Notes: a model not told the origin generated them from the letters alone. Shown: positions 38,147 through 48,093, numbered from the stretch's first letter. The stretch is 64,000 nt of DNA from Bartonella florencae (GCF_000312525.1 NZ_HE997452.1:335284-399283); one strand, 5' to 3'. A program made the numbers and translations.

Positions 38147-38803
38147 ATGACATGTTTGCCTGAAAGACTTTTAAGTGGTTATCAATCCTTTAGAAAAAAT
38201 CATTTTTCACGCAAAACAGAACATTATCAACAATTGGCAGTTGAAGGGCAAAAACCTGAAGTTTTGGTCATTGCGTGTTGTGATTCGCGGGCAATACCAG
38301 AAACGATTTTTGATGCTAAGCCAGGTGAAATTTTCACATTACGCAATGTGGCAAATTTGGTTCCTCCATTTTCTCCTGATAACCAGTATCACGCAACATC
38401 ATCAGCAATTGAATATGCTGTGCAATTGCTTGAGGTGAAGCATATCGTTGTTTTTGGTCATGCTCATTGTGGTGGGGTGGGTACTGCTCTGCAAGGAGCG
38501 TGCAAGTCTTTATCTTCAAATGATTTTATTGGCCAATGGATAAGTCTTTTAGCACCAGCAGCACAAACAGTCCTTAAAGATGAATCACTGTCCGCATTAG
38601 AACAGCAAATTACATTGGAGCAATTGTCTATACATTATTCGATGAAAAATTTAGAGACTTTTCCATGGATAAAAGCACGCCAAGATCAAGGTATTTTGAC
38701 ATTACACGGGGTTTGGTTTGATATCTCAAGCGGTGAATTATGGAGTGTAGAACAGGAAACAGGGAATTTTGTGCGTGTTGAAGTTGAGACAGATGAAGGG
38801 TAA
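38147..38803 (+). CDS. Beta-class carbonic anhydrase
   Basis: Interconverts CO2 and bicarbonate. Zinc ligands and the Asp-Arg dyad are visible: VIACCDSRAIPE (about residues 41-52, Cys and the Asp-Ser-Arg) and VVFGHAHCGGVGTAL (about 101-115, His and Cys). 218 aa, standard for the proteobacterial plant-type enzymes. It starts at ATG 38147. It is divergent from the glutamate dehydrogenase with about 250 bp between, and about 220 bp upstream of ffh. It likely supplies bicarbonate for carboxylations at host CO2. Confidence 0.92.
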   Translation: MTCLPERLLSGYQSFRKNHFSRKTEHYQQLAVEGQKPEVLVIACCDSRAIPETIFDAKPGEIFTLRNVANLVPPFSPDNQYHATSSAIEYAVQLLEVKHIVVFGHAHCGGVGTALQGACKSLSSNDFIGQWISLLAPAAQTVLKDESLSALEQQITLEQLSIHYSMKNLETFPWIKARQDQGILTLHGVWFDISSGELWSVEQETGNFVRVEVETDEG

Positions 38804-38953
38804 TATGTGCTGTCTTTTGAAGCTATTGTATGATAAATCTTGACAAATGCTTGGTTTTATTGTTTGAAAGAGCGAGCTTTCAGTGACAAAATTAACTTGG
38901 AGCCACCAACTGAGACCCCAGTGTTTAAGGGTATAAATAGATCTCAGAGGTCA

Positions 38954-38984
38954 ACATCCGACGACGCGATGCGTTCTCGGATGT
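38954..38984 (+). promoter_or_regulatory. Strong stem-loop in the ffh leader
   Basis: Arms acatccga (38954-38961) and tcggatgt (38977-38984) pair perfectly over 8 bp; inside, acgc and gcgt form a further 4-bp stem around gat. It lies 39 bp before the ffh start and is not followed by a T run, so it is not a classical terminator. Possible leader structure or small repeat element; function unknown. Confidence 0.5.
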
Positions 38985-39022
38985 CATTTCGCTTTGGTTG
39001 TTGTGCAGCAATGAGGTAAAGA

Positions 39023-40591
39023 ATGTTTGAATCCTTACAAGAACGACTTGGGTCCATACTGTCTCATTTGACAGGACGTGGCGCTTTGTCGGATCAGGAT
39101 GTTGCAGAGGCATTGCGCGAAATTCGTCGTGCTTTATTGGAAGCCGATGTGGCACTCGATGTCGTGCGTTCTTTTACCGATAGGGTTCGTGAAAAAGCTA
39201 TTGGGGCTGAGATTGTTAAATCAATTAAACCGGGCCAGATGGTTGTTAAAATTGTTCATGACGAACTGGTTCATGTTCTTGGAAGTGAAAGTGTTCTTAG
39301 TGATTTAAATGCGCCTGCACCTGTTGTGATCATGATGATTGGTCTACAAGGTTCTGGAAAAACAACAACAACAGCAAAACTTGCCAAGCGTTTCACGGAT
39401 AAAAATAATAAAAAAGTTCTTATGGCATCTTTGGATACGCGCCGTCCTGCTGCACAAGAACAACTGCGTCAATTAGGAGAACAGGTAAATTTGCCAAGTT
39501 TACCTATTATTGCTGGGCAGTCTCCTGTCGATATTGCAACACGTGCGGTACAAGCAGCCAAATTGGGTGGTTATGATGTGTTAATCCTTGATACAGCAGG
39601 TCGTAACCATGTTGATGAAGCTTTGATGCTTGAATTGGCTGAAATTAAAGCTTGTTCTCTGCCACATGAAATTATGTTGGTCGCGGATAGTTTGACAGGT
39701 CAGGATGCTGTCCATCTTGCACGTTCTTTTGATGAGCGGGTGGGAATTACAGGAATTATCTTAACACGTATGGATAGTGATGGTCGCGGTGGGGCGGCGC
39801 TTTCCATGCGTGCTGTTACGGGTAAGCCGATTAAAGCAATCGGGATCGGTGAAAAAATAGACGCTTTAGAAGAGTTTCATCCAAGCCGTATTGCTGATCG
39901 TATCCTCGGAATGGGGGATATCGTTTCTCTGGTCGAAAAAGCTGCTGAGACAATGGATCATGAAAAAGCGGCTGCTTTTGCAAAAAAAATGCAGGCTGGT
40001 AAATTTGATCTCAATGATTTGGCGGAACAATTGCAGAAAATGAAAAAACTTGGCGGAATGGGCGGCATTATGGGAATGTTGCCAGGTTTGGGTAAGGTAA
40101 AAGATCAGATCGCTGCTGCCGGACTTGATGATCGTTTGTTTAATCGTCAATTGGCTATTATTTCATCCATGACACCCTTAGAGCGTGCTAATCCCGAGCT
40201 GTTAAAACATAGCCGTAAACAACGAATTGCTAAAGGCTCTGGCACGAGCGCTGCTGATATTAATAAGCTTTTAAAAATGCATCGTCAGATGGCTGATATG
40301 GTAAAAGCTATTGGGGGCAAAGGTAAAGGCGGTTTTATGGGAAAAATGTTGAGCGGGCTTGGTTCTAAGATGGGGCTTGGTAGTAAGGATACTTTGGGCG
40401 GTGATTACGCTACACTACCTGATTTATCGGGGTTTGATCCAAAGCAGCTTGCAACACTGCAAAAGCAAATAGAAAGTGGTAAGGGAGGGAATGTTCTCCC
40501 TGGTCTTCCAGGGAGTAGGTCTCCATTTCCTGGGCTTTCCAGTGGCATTGCTGAGAGAGGAAAATTTCCTCAACATCCCAAGAAAAAGTAA
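39023..40591 (+). CDS. ffh: Signal recognition particle protein Ffh
   Basis: SRP54 homologue that binds 4.5S RNA and nascent membrane proteins and docks with FtsY. N domain (ALREIRRALLEADVAL), G domain with G1 GLQGSGKTTTTAKLA (about residues 105-119), DTRRPAA, DTAGRN and TRMDSDGRGG, then the Met-rich M domain ending in a long glycine-rich, basic tail (about 440-522), longer than in E. coli but usual for Hyphomicrobiales. 522 aa. First gene of the ffh-chorismate mutase-rpsP run. Confidence 0.96.
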   Translation: MFESLQERLGSILSHLTGRGALSDQDVAEALREIRRALLEADVALDVVRSFTDRVREKAIGAEIVKSIKPGQMVVKIVHDELVHVLGSESVLSDLNAPAPVVIMMIGLQGSGKTTTTAKLAKRFTDKNNKKVLMASLDTRRPAAQEQLRQLGEQVNLPSLPIIAGQSPVDIATRAVQAAKLGGYDVLILDTAGRNHVDEALMLELAEIKACSLPHEIMLVADSLTGQDAVHLARSFDERVGITGIILTRMDSDGRGGAALSMRAVTGKPIKAIGIGEKIDALEEFHPSRIADRILGMGDIVSLVEKAAETMDHEKAAAFAKKMQAGKFDLNDLAEQLQKMKKLGGMGGIMGMLPGLGKVKDQIAAAGLDDRLFNRQLAIISSMTPLERANPELLKHSRKQRIAKGSGTSAADINKLLKMHRQMADMVKAIGGKGKGGFMGKMLSGLGSKMGLGSKDTLGGDYATLPDLSGFDPKQLATLQKQIESGKGGNVLPGLPGSRSPFPGLSSGIAERGKFPQHPKKK

Positions 40592-40616
40592 GATGCGAAG
40601 AGAATAAGGAAAGAGG

Positions 40617-40922
40617 ATGCAGAAAAAAATATTAGATGAATTAACGCATTTACGAGCATCTATTGATAATTTTGATGCAGCTTTGATACATATTTTGGCG
40701 GAGCGGTTTCGTTGTACAGAGTTGGTGGGACATTTAAAAGCCCATTATGATTTGCCTGCTGTTGACCCTTTGCGTGAGCAACATCAAGTAGAACGATTGC
40801 GGCAATTGGCTATAGAAAGTCGTCTTGATCCCGATTTTGCTGAAAGATTTTTGAAGTTTATTATTAAAGAGGTTGTGCAGCACCATGAGGTGATTGCTAA
40901 AAACAAAAATGATGCAAATTAA
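40617..40922 (+). CDS. Chorismate mutase (AroQ class)
   Basis: Small all-helical chorismate mutase making prephenate. LTHLRASIDNFDAALIHILAERF (residues 6-28) holds the first conserved Arg and the following helix; the K in VGHLKA and the Q in HQVERL correspond to catalytic positions. 101 aa. It sits 25 bp after ffh and 38 bp before rpsP, the usual place in Hyphomicrobiales. Its product is the substrate of the tyrA enzyme at 14.4 kb. Confidence 0.9.
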   Translation: MQKKILDELTHLRASIDNFDAALIHILAERFRCTELVGHLKAHYDLPAVDPLREQHQVERLRQLAIESRLDPDFAERFLKFIIKEVVQHHEVIAKNKNDAN

Positions 40923-40960
40923 TTTAAACGAAAGCCAGAGCTGACAATAGGAGATAAAAT

Positions 40961-41329
40961 ATGGCATTAAAAATTCGTTTGTCCCGTGGAGGTTCAAAAA
41001 AACGTCCTTATTATCACATCGTTGTTGCGGATGTACGCAGTCCGCGTGATGGACGGTTTATTGAACGTGTTGGTGCATGGGATCCAATGTTGCCAAAAGA
41101 TGGACCACGTGTGAAACTTAATGAAGAACGTATCCAATATTGGCTTGGTCAAGGAGCACAGCCAACAGATCGCGTGTTACGGTTTTTAGATGCAGCTGGC
41201 TTGAAAAAACGTCCAACCCGTAATAATCCAAAAAAAGGTGAACTGGGCAAAAAGGCACAAGAACGTGTGGCAGCTGCAAAACAAGCGGCTGAAGAAGCAG
41301 CTGCGGCTGAAGCTGCTTCAGAAGCATAA
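40961..41329 (+). CDS. rpsP: 30S ribosomal protein S16
   Basis: S16 of the small ribosomal subunit. Begins [18 protein letters not shown], the invariant N-terminus, and continues with [12 protein letters not shown] and [11 protein letters not shown]. An alanine- and glutamate-rich C-terminal extension (about residues 95-122) is typical of alphaproteobacteria. A ribosome site (aggag) precedes the ATG. Normally followed by rimM-trmD-rplS; here those lie 16.7 kb downstream. Confidence 0.96.
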   Translation: MALKIRLSRGGSKKRPYYHIVVADVRSPRDGRFIERVGAWDPMLPKDGPRVKLNEERIQYWLGQGAQPTDRVLRFLDAAGLKKRPTRNNPKKGELGKKAQERVAAAKQAAEEAAAAEAASEA

Positions 41330-41394
41330 GAATGATTGTTTTTAAAGAATCATCGTCTCTGCTTTAAAAGCTTTTATAGAAAAAAATAACCCTT

Positions 41395-41429
41395 ATCCGT
41401 TTTTGAAAAACAAAAACGGATATTTCTTT
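41395..41429 (+). terminator. Terminator after rpsP
   Basis: Perfect 10-bp stem atccgttttt / aaaaacggat (41395-41404 with 41412-41421), loop gaaaaac, followed by atttcttt. Ends the ffh-rpsP transcript, which is consistent with rimM no longer being next in line. Confidence 0.75.
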
Positions 41430-41594
41430 AAAAAGATGTTTGATTTTTTTTAAATCAATGTTCTTTTTAAAAAGTCATGGTGTGGTTTTTTTGTCTTCAT
41501 AAGAAGATGGTTTTTTACTGCTATGCCTCATTTCTTTAATAGGACTTGGGTACTCCTTGTAGAAAAGTCTTTATGAGAGGATAATCATTGCTCT

Positions 41595-41625
41595 CGGCTT
41601 TTGTTTGCCAAAAGCCGTTTTCTTT
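41595..41625 (+). terminator. Second terminator-like hairpin
   Basis: Perfect 9-bp stem cggcttttg / caaaagccg (41595-41603 with 41609-41617) with a 5-base loop and a T-rich tail. It points the same way as the rpsP terminator 200 bp upstream, and sits just past the 3' end of the opposite-strand DUF1674 gene. Confidence 0.65.
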
Positions 41626-41647
41626 TCAAAGAAATGAAGATATATTT

Positions 41648-41863
41648 TCAAAAATCAATGGCGCGGCCTTTAATTTCCCAATCTCCGTAGCGTGAAGGGT
41701 CTTTGCCGCCACGTCCGCCATTTTCTAAGGGTTTTGCTTCATTTTTTTCATGTTTACGCCTTTCTTCGGCCTCTTTTAGTGCACGTTGTGCGGCAGGAGA
41801 GAGGGATTGTTGTTTATCGATAGTGACATTTTGTGTGCTTATTTTCTCATATTTTTTATCCAT
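41648..41863 (-). CDS. DUF1674 protein (SDHAF4-like)
   Basis: Small protein of the DUF1674 family, related to the mitochondrial succinate dehydrogenase assembly factor SDHAF4, which helps the flavinylated SdhA join SdhB. The conserved C-terminal core GRGGKDPSRYGDWEIKGRAIDF (residues 50-71) is intact; the first 45 residues are charged and Lys/Glu-rich. 71 aa. Divergent from htpX, as in relatives. The sdhCDAB operon lies 19 kb away in the same window, giving a plausible client. Confidence 0.85.
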   Translation of the reverse strand: MDKKYEKISTQNVTIDKQQSLSPAAQRALKEAEERRKHEKNEAKPLENGGRGGKDPSRYGDWEIKGRAIDF

Positions 41864-41946
41864 TTTAAACCTATTCCATTGAAGAAGCAGAAAGAAAACC
41901 CCATCATATAGTATTGATTATATTTTATCATGGAGTTTTTTGAGTA

Positions 41947-42977
41947 ATGAATATAATGCGTACAGCCATGCTTTTGGCTTTTATGACCGCTCTTTTTATG
42001 GGAGTTGGTTATTTTGTTGGAGGGGGCAGCGGTATGGTCATTGCCCTGATTATGGCAAGTGGTCTTAATTTTTTTCTTATTGGAATTCAGATAAAATCGT
42101 TTTACGCATGTATGGCGCGCGTGAAGTGGATCAGCATTCGTCGCCTGTTTATTATAAGATTGTAAGCGATTTAGCCAAAAAAGCTTCTCTTCCTCAACCA
42201 AAGGTTTATATTATTGAAAACGCGCAGCCTAATGCTTTTGCTACAGGACGTAATCCTCAAAATGCAGCTGTTGCGGCAAGTAGCGGATTGTTAGCGCAGT
42301 TAAGTCCAGAGGAGATTGCGGGAGTGATGGCACATGAACTTGCACATATTGAGCATCGTGATACCTTGACAATGACCTTGACAGCAACGATTGCGGGTGC
42401 AATTTCAATGCTTGGTAATTTCGCTTTTTTTATGGGTGGACGGCGTCATTCTTCAGAGGATTCTCATGGTATGAGCGGAATTGGGGGAATTGTTGCTCTG
42501 CTTGTGGCACCTTTTGCTGCAATGCTTGTGCAAATGGCTATTAGCCGCACGCGTGAATATGCTGCCGATCGACGAGGTGCTGAAATATGTGGTAATCCAT
42601 TATGGTTGGCTTCGGCATTGCGTAAAATTGCCCATGGTGGGCATAAAATATATAATGAAGAGGCAGAGCATAATCCAGCAACAGCGCATATGTTTATTAT
42701 TAATCCCTTGAGTGGTGAGGGAGCTGATAGCCTTTTTTCTACCCATCCAGCAACGGCAAATCGTATTGCTGCTCTTTATCGGCAGGCTGAAGAAATGAAA
42801 GGGGATCTTGCACAAAACATAGGATGGAATGAAGAGGATGGCTTGAAGGAAAAAAGCAGCGCCTTTCATGAGAGAGCTTTCCAGCATTATGCCCAAACCG
42901 GTGTATCGGATCATCAACAAAAGAGTGATTTTCAGCGCGTTACAAAACGCCCTTCTTGGCTTCATTATGGAGACTAA
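41947..42977 (+). pseudogene. htpX: Zinc metalloprotease HtpX, frameshifted at a T7 tract
   Basis: M48 inner-membrane protease for quality control of membrane proteins. The first 41 residues ([21 protein letters not shown]...) are in one frame; from [19 protein letters not shown] onward the gene is in the next frame. The shift falls in seven Ts at 42069-42075, and eight would restore [12 protein letters not shown] exactly as in other HtpX proteins. The zinc site HELAH and the downstream Glu in REYAADRRG are intact, with no further lesion in 290 codons. Given the perfect rest, a reading error or very recent mutation is more likely than old decay. As read, an internal start at ATG 42108 would yield a protein without its first two membrane helices. 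Confidence 0.85.
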
Positions 42978-43029
42978 AAAAGCCTTGACTATAGAAATCT
43001 TAAAGAAATAAAGGCATAAAGGTGTTGTT

Positions 43030-44397
43030 TTGAAAGACAAAAAAGCGGGGCATGTGTCCGAAAAAGAGATTCTGGGATTAACTGTTCGGCAGGTGTGTGT
43101 TCGTCTTTTAGGCGCGGTGCTTGATAAATATGCTTCCCTTTCAGGATTAACGGATAATGATCATGGGCATCCTCAATATTTAAGGCTTTTTCAGCGAGAT
43201 CGTTTGTTGTGTCGCGCTATTTTGGCAGCGGCGTTGCGTCATCGAGGACAGATTACAGCAGCTTTATCACGCTTTTTAGCGCGCCCTTTACCTTCACAAG
43301 CATTTTCTCTTCAGCATCTTTTGCATATCAGTGTCGCGCAAATTCTCTATCTTAATATTCCCGATCATGCTGCCATTGATTTAGCAGTGCGTGTGGCTAA
43401 ATTTGATCCGCGTATGCGCCGGTTTTCAGGGGTGGTTAATGCTCTTTTACGCAATGTTGCACGTGAGGCAGCCTTTTTGCGCCTTCAAGCTCCTAGCGTT
43501 GAAGGAGTGCCAGAATGGTTCTCCCAGCTTTTAGTGTCAACTTATGGAAAAGAAAAGGCTCAACAGATTTTGACAATTCAAACTGTTCCACCTTCTCTCG
43601 ATTTGACAGTGAAATCCGATAGTGTGGAATGGGCTAAACGGCTGGGCGGTGTTGTGTTGCCCAATGGTTCTATTCGGTTGAACAGTTTAGATTGTGCTGT
43701 TGCTGATTTGCTGGGCTATGAGGAGGGAGTTTGGTGGGTTCAGGATTTTGCGGCGGCGTTGCCTGCTTGCTTACTTGGCAATATTCAGGGTAAACGGGTT
43801 GCTGATCTTTGTGCAAGTCCTGGGGGAAAAACTGCTCAATTGGCTTTGCAGGGCGCTGATGTGACAGCAATTGATCTTTCTGCTAGTCGGATAAAGCGTT
43901 TAAAGGCGAATATGGAGCGCCTGCATTTTTCAGTTTCTACTTGGCAGGGGGATGTGAGAAATTTTCATCCTGAAAAGCTTTTTGATGCCGTGCTTCTTGA
44001 TGCTCCTTGTTCATCTACGGGCACAATACGCCGTCATCCGGACGTTTTATGGACAAAATCAATGGATGATATTGCCACATTAGCGGCCTTACAATATGAT
44101 TTGCTTGTTGCAGCAGTTGCTTTGGTGAAAAAAGGTGGCTGCATTGTTTTTTCTAATTGTTCTTTGGCAAAAGAAGAAGGTGAAGGTGTCATTGAAAAAA
44201 TTTTGTCGACACGTAACGATATTGTTTTAGAGCCTATCCTTGCAGAGGAAATGGGGGTGATGGCGCATTTGCTCTCGTGTGAGGGGATTTTGCGCACAAC
44301 ACCTGCAGATTTTTGTCAGGAAGATTTTGACGCTGAGAAAAATATTTTTTTAGGAATGGATGGTTTTTTTGCCGCACGCCTGCGAAAAGTAGCTTAA
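43030..44397 (+). CDS. rsmB: 16S rRNA m5C967 methyltransferase-like protein (RsmB family)
   Basis: RNA cytosine-5 methyltransferase. N-terminal NusB-like RNA-binding domain (about residues 10-155, with HAAIDLAVRVAKF) and C-terminal SAM domain: motif I ADLCASPGGKTAQLA (about 257-271), DAPCSSTGTIRRHPDVLW with the releasing Cys (about 325), and FSNCSLAKEEGE with the nucleophilic Cys (about 377). TTG start at 43030. 455 aa. It follows htpX by 50 bp and precedes the heparinase-like gene, the common order in Hyphomicrobiales. Confidence 0.9.
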   Translation: MKDKKAGHVSEKEILGLTVRQVCVRLLGAVLDKYASLSGLTDNDHGHPQYLRLFQRDRLLCRAILAAALRHRGQITAALSRFLARPLPSQAFSLQHLLHISVAQILYLNIPDHAAIDLAVRVAKFDPRMRRFSGVVNALLRNVAREAAFLRLQAPSVEGVPEWFSQLLVSTYGKEKAQQILTIQTVPPSLDLTVKSDSVEWAKRLGGVVLPNGSIRLNSLDCAVADLLGYEEGVWWVQDFAAALPACLLGNIQGKRVADLCASPGGKTAQLALQGADVTAIDLSASRIKRLKANMERLHFSVSTWQGDVRNFHPEKLFDAVLLDAPCSSTGTIRRHPDVLWTKSMDDIATLAALQYDLLVAAVALVKKGGCIVFSNCSLAKEEGEGVIEKILSTRNDIVLEPILAEEMGVMAHLLSCEGILRTTPADFCQEDFDAEKNIFLGMDGFFAARLRKVA

Positions 44398-44461
44398 TTA
44401 ACGGTTCATTTACTAAAATGGCTGAAATTGTGCACGATTCAGTAGGTACGGAGATGAGATT

Positions 44462-46159
44462 GTGGCAATTGCAGTAAAAGGTCCTCAGATAAAGGCGTCC
44501 GACTTCGTTTATGGGGCACAGCAATTTATAAGGCGTTTATCGGTTGGACCACTGTTTCGTTGGCGATTTTCAGGATTTCGTCCCCATACAATTTTAGCGC
44601 ATCCCATGGATTTGCATTTGGCTGATCCGGTGATGGCACATGAGTTTTACCATGGACGTTTTGCTTTTATGGGTCAGGTTGTTCATTCTGGTGCTGTTTC
44701 CCCTTTTGCATTGGTTCCGCCAACACCGGAATGGGAGGCAGCTCTTCATGATTTTCATTGGTTGCGACATATGACAGCAGCAGAGAGCAATTTGGCAACA
44801 GCCCATGCACGCACGCTCTTAGAGGATTGGCTGGATCATGGAGGCAAAAAAGTAAAGGGATTGGCTTGGAGTGCACCGGTGGTGGCACGGCGTCTAATTT
44901 CTTGGATTTGTCACTCAAAAATGCTCTTGCAAGGAGCAAGTGAAGAGTTTGAAAAACGCTTTTTGCGTGCACTGGGATTCCAATTTCGATATTTGCGTGT
45001 CACGATTTCCAGTATGGAAAATAATGATCAACGTCTACAAGCCGCAATAGCTTTGACATTTGCTTCTTTGGCTTTGCCTGTTTCTGCAGTTATGAAAAAA
45101 AAGGCGCAAAATTTCCTTATAGAGGAGCTTTCATGCCAAATTTTGGTTGATGGTGGACATATTTCGCGTAGCCCTGTTATTTTGATGAATTTGTTAACGG
45201 ATTTATTGTCGTTACGGCATCTTTTTATGCATAGCAATGAAACGGCACCGCGTATTTTGATTGATTCTGTAGAGCGTATGTTGCCAGCTTTACGGTTTTT
45301 TATCCATGAAGATCAAACTTTGGCGCATTTTAATGGAGTGGGGCCCCTTGTATCAGAACGCTTATCTGCACTGTTAGAGCTCGATGAGACAGTAGGGCAA
45401 CCTTTTAGTTTTGCGCGTTATTCAGGATTTCAGCGTTTACAAGCCAATCAAACAACAGTGCTTGCCGATACAGGAAAATTTCCACCACGTTCCGCTGCAA
45501 AATATGCTGGTTCGGGATGTTTGTCTTTTGAAATGTCCTCAAAGGGAAGTCGTTTTGTTATTAATATGGGTGTTGATCCTTATGGACGTGAAGAATATCG
45601 ACATTTAGGGCGTGTTACCGCGGCACATTCAACAGCAACGGTGAATGATTGCTGTGTCGGGGTTTTTCATAAAAAAAGAACGGGTGCTTCCTTTTTGCTT
45701 GAGGGACCAACAGATGTGAAAGTGCGTCGTATAGACGATTCAGAGAAAACTGGTTTTATTGCTAGCCATGATGGATATGTGCGGTCTTTTAATCTTGTGC
45801 ATGAGCGTGGTCTCATCTTAGCGACAAATGGCGACATGATCGAGGGTTTTGATCGCTTTTTTATGCCAAATAAAGCACTCTCAAAGCGACAGAAGAGAGT
45901 ACAAAGTGAACAAAATAATGTTGCTGTTCGGTTTCATCTTCACCCAGAAGTAGAAGTCAATTATGATGGTAAGCATGTGCGTTTAGCTGTGGAGAATGGG
46001 CAAGTGTGGTACTTTATATCCCCTGATGCAGATATTTACCTTGAAGATTCAATTGATTTTGCTGCGTTAACAGGACCGCAGCGTACACAACAGATTGTTT
46101 TGTATTTCCACCCTACAGTTCAGGAAAAAGTTCGTTGGCGTTTTATCCGCCGTTCATGA
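44462..46159 (+). CDS. Heparinase II/III family protein
   Basis: Protein with an N-terminal alpha-barrel-like region and a C-terminal heparinase II/III-like domain (PF07940) from about residue 330: the block GSGCLSFEMSSKGSRFVINMGVD and AAHSTATVNDCC with its central His are typical. No signal peptide is evident. Whether it cleaves a polysaccharide is not known; in Hyphomicrobiales the gene is conserved between rsmB and purH, which suggests a housekeeping envelope role rather than heparin breakdown. The start is GTG 44462. 565 aa. Confidence 0.83.
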   Translation: MAIAVKGPQIKASDFVYGAQQFIRRLSVGPLFRWRFSGFRPHTILAHPMDLHLADPVMAHEFYHGRFAFMGQVVHSGAVSPFALVPPTPEWEAALHDFHWLRHMTAAESNLATAHARTLLEDWLDHGGKKVKGLAWSAPVVARRLISWICHSKMLLQGASEEFEKRFLRALGFQFRYLRVTISSMENNDQRLQAAIALTFASLALPVSAVMKKKAQNFLIEELSCQILVDGGHISRSPVILMNLLTDLLSLRHLFMHSNETAPRILIDSVERMLPALRFFIHEDQTLAHFNGVGPLVSERLSALLELDETVGQPFSFARYSGFQRLQANQTTVLADTGKFPPRSAAKYAGSGCLSFEMSSKGSRFVINMGVDPYGREEYRHLGRVTAAHSTATVNDCCVGVFHKKRTGASFLLEGPTDVKVRRIDDSEKTGFIASHDGYVRSFNLVHERGLILATNGDMIEGFDRFFMPNKALSKRQKRVQSEQNNVAVRFHLHPEVEVNYDGKHVRLAVENGQVWYFISPDADIYLEDSIDFAALTGPQRTQQIVLYFHPTVQEKVRWRFIRRS

Positions 46160-46328
46160 GAAAAATGATCCTCTTCTTAATCATTGCTGATAAATGAAGC
46201 GTTCTTCTTTCTCTGTTAAAAGAGAAAGGGATTTTATCCTTGCAGTGTATTTTAATAAGAGCGTGTGCTATGAAGCTATAAGATTATTTTATTTGAATTT
46301 TAACCATTTCATTTTTAGGGTTTCTGTT

Positions 46329-47945
46329 ATGGGTGTTGTTGCAAAAAATTTTCCCATACCTGATCTTCATCGGGTTCGTCGTGTTCTTCTCTCCGTGTCT
46401 GATAAAACAGGTGTGGTTGCTTTTGCACAAGCGCTTCACGCTTACGGTGTTGAATTGATTTCAACAGGAGGAACAGCCAAAACCTTAATGACTGCTGGTT
46501 TGCCGGTAAAAGATGTTGCGGAGGTCACAGGATTTCCAGAAATAATGGATGGACGTGTCAAAACACTCCATCCCTTGATTCACGGGGCTCTCTTGGGAGT
46601 CAGAGAAAATCCTAGCCATGCGAGTGCTATGGAGCAGCATGGCATTCATGGAATTGATCTTCTGGTGGTGAATCTTTATCCTTTTGAAGAAACTGTTCAA
46701 TCTGGAGCAGATGGACAAACCATTCTTGAAAATATTGATATCGGTGGACCAGCAATGATCCGCGCTGCGGCGAAAAATCATGCTTATACTGCTGTGGTAA
46801 CAGCAGTGCGTGATTATGAGGTGGTTCTTACTGAATTAAAGCAGCATGAGGGATGTTTAAGCTTTTCTCTGCGACGTCAGTTAGCAATGCATGCTTATGC
46901 ACATACGGCTGCGTATGATGCGGCAATAGCTTCGTGGTTTGCAGAGGATTTAAAAATTGAGACACCAGCATGGCAGAGTTTCTCGGGGCATCTTGAGACG
47001 GTTATGCGCTATGGGGAGAATCCGCATCAAAAGGCAGCATTTTATCACAATAGTGAAAAACGTTTTGGGGTCGCAACAGCTAAACTTTTGCAAGGTAAAG
47101 CGCTGTCTTATAACAATATGAATGATACTGATGCGGCATTTGAATTGGTAACAGAATTTGATCCCAAAAAAACTGCTGCTGTTGCGATTATTAAACATGC
47201 AAACCCTTGTGGTGTTGCAGAAGGTGCGAGTTTGAAAGAGGCTTATTTGAAGGCTTTGATGTGTGATGATATTTCCGCGTTTGGCGGAATTGTTGCATTA
47301 AATCAAACTCTTGATGAAGAATGTGCTCAGGAGATTGTTAAAATTTTTACGGAAGTGATTATTGCTCCTGATGCAACAATGGCGGCACGGGAAATTATTG
47401 CAAGCAAGAAAAATCTTCGTTTGCTGATAACGGGTGGTCTTCCTGATCCACGATGTGGAGGACTTCTTGCCAAAACGCTTGCAGGTGGAATTTTAGTGCA
47501 GTCGCGTGATAATATGGTGGTTGATGATCTTAAACTGCAAGTGGTGACAAAGCGGGCACCTAGTCCAGAAGAAATGCGTGATCTTCAATTTGCTTTTCGG
47601 GTGGTAAAGCATGTTAAATCAAATGCTATTGTTTATGCAAAAAATAGTGCAACTGTTGGAATTGGCGCGGGGCAGATGAGTCGTATCGATTCGGCCCAAA
47701 TTGCTGCACGTAAAGCTGAAGAAAGTGCAAAGAGAGCAGGTTTAACACACTCTCTTGCGAAAGGGTCTGTGGTTGCATCGGATGCTTTTTTTCCTTTTGC
47801 TGATGGTTTATTGGCAGCTGCTGGGGCAGGCGCAACAGCAGTTATTCAACCAGGTGGTTCTGTGCGTGATGAAGAAGTGATTGAGGCTTGTGATGCGCAT
47901 GGTTTAGCAATGGTTTTTACGGGTGTGCGGCATTTCCGTCATTAA
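46329..47945 (+). CDS. purH: Bifunctional AICAR transformylase/IMP cyclohydrolase
   Basis: Last two steps of purine synthesis to IMP. N-terminal cyclohydrolase ([37 protein letters not shown]) and C-terminal transformylase ([11 protein letters not shown] with the Lys-His pair, near residue 257; [10 protein letters not shown] near the end). The open frame extends 45 codons upstream, but the family N-terminus fixes the start at ATG 46329, giving 538 aa. Complete and intact. Confidence 0.95.
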   Translation: MGVVAKNFPIPDLHRVRRVLLSVSDKTGVVAFAQALHAYGVELISTGGTAKTLMTAGLPVKDVAEVTGFPEIMDGRVKTLHPLIHGALLGVRENPSHASAMEQHGIHGIDLLVVNLYPFEETVQSGADGQTILENIDIGGPAMIRAAAKNHAYTAVVTAVRDYEVVLTELKQHEGCLSFSLRRQLAMHAYAHTAAYDAAIASWFAEDLKIETPAWQSFSGHLETVMRYGENPHQKAAFYHNSEKRFGVATAKLLQGKALSYNNMNDTDAAFELVTEFDPKKTAAVAIIKHANPCGVAEGASLKEAYLKALMCDDISAFGGIVALNQTLDEECAQEIVKIFTEVIIAPDATMAAREIIASKKNLRLLITGGLPDPRCGGLLAKTLAGGILVQSRDNMVVDDLKLQVVTKRAPSPEEMRDLQFAFRVVKHVKSNAIVYAKNSATVGIGAGQMSRIDSAQIAARKAEESAKRAGLTHSLAKGSVVASDAFFPFADGLLAAAGAGATAVIQPGGSVRDEEVIEACDAHGLAMVFTGVRHFRH

Positions 47946-48093
47946 CGGGTTTTGGTGTTTTTTACGAATAAGTTTTAAAGGCGCTTCTCATGTCGTGGAC
48001 GCATGTCTGTTATGATTTTATAGCACAACACTTTTTTGTAATTTGCTCTAAATTATACAGCAGAGGGATTAGAATAAAGTTTGAGTAAAAGAT

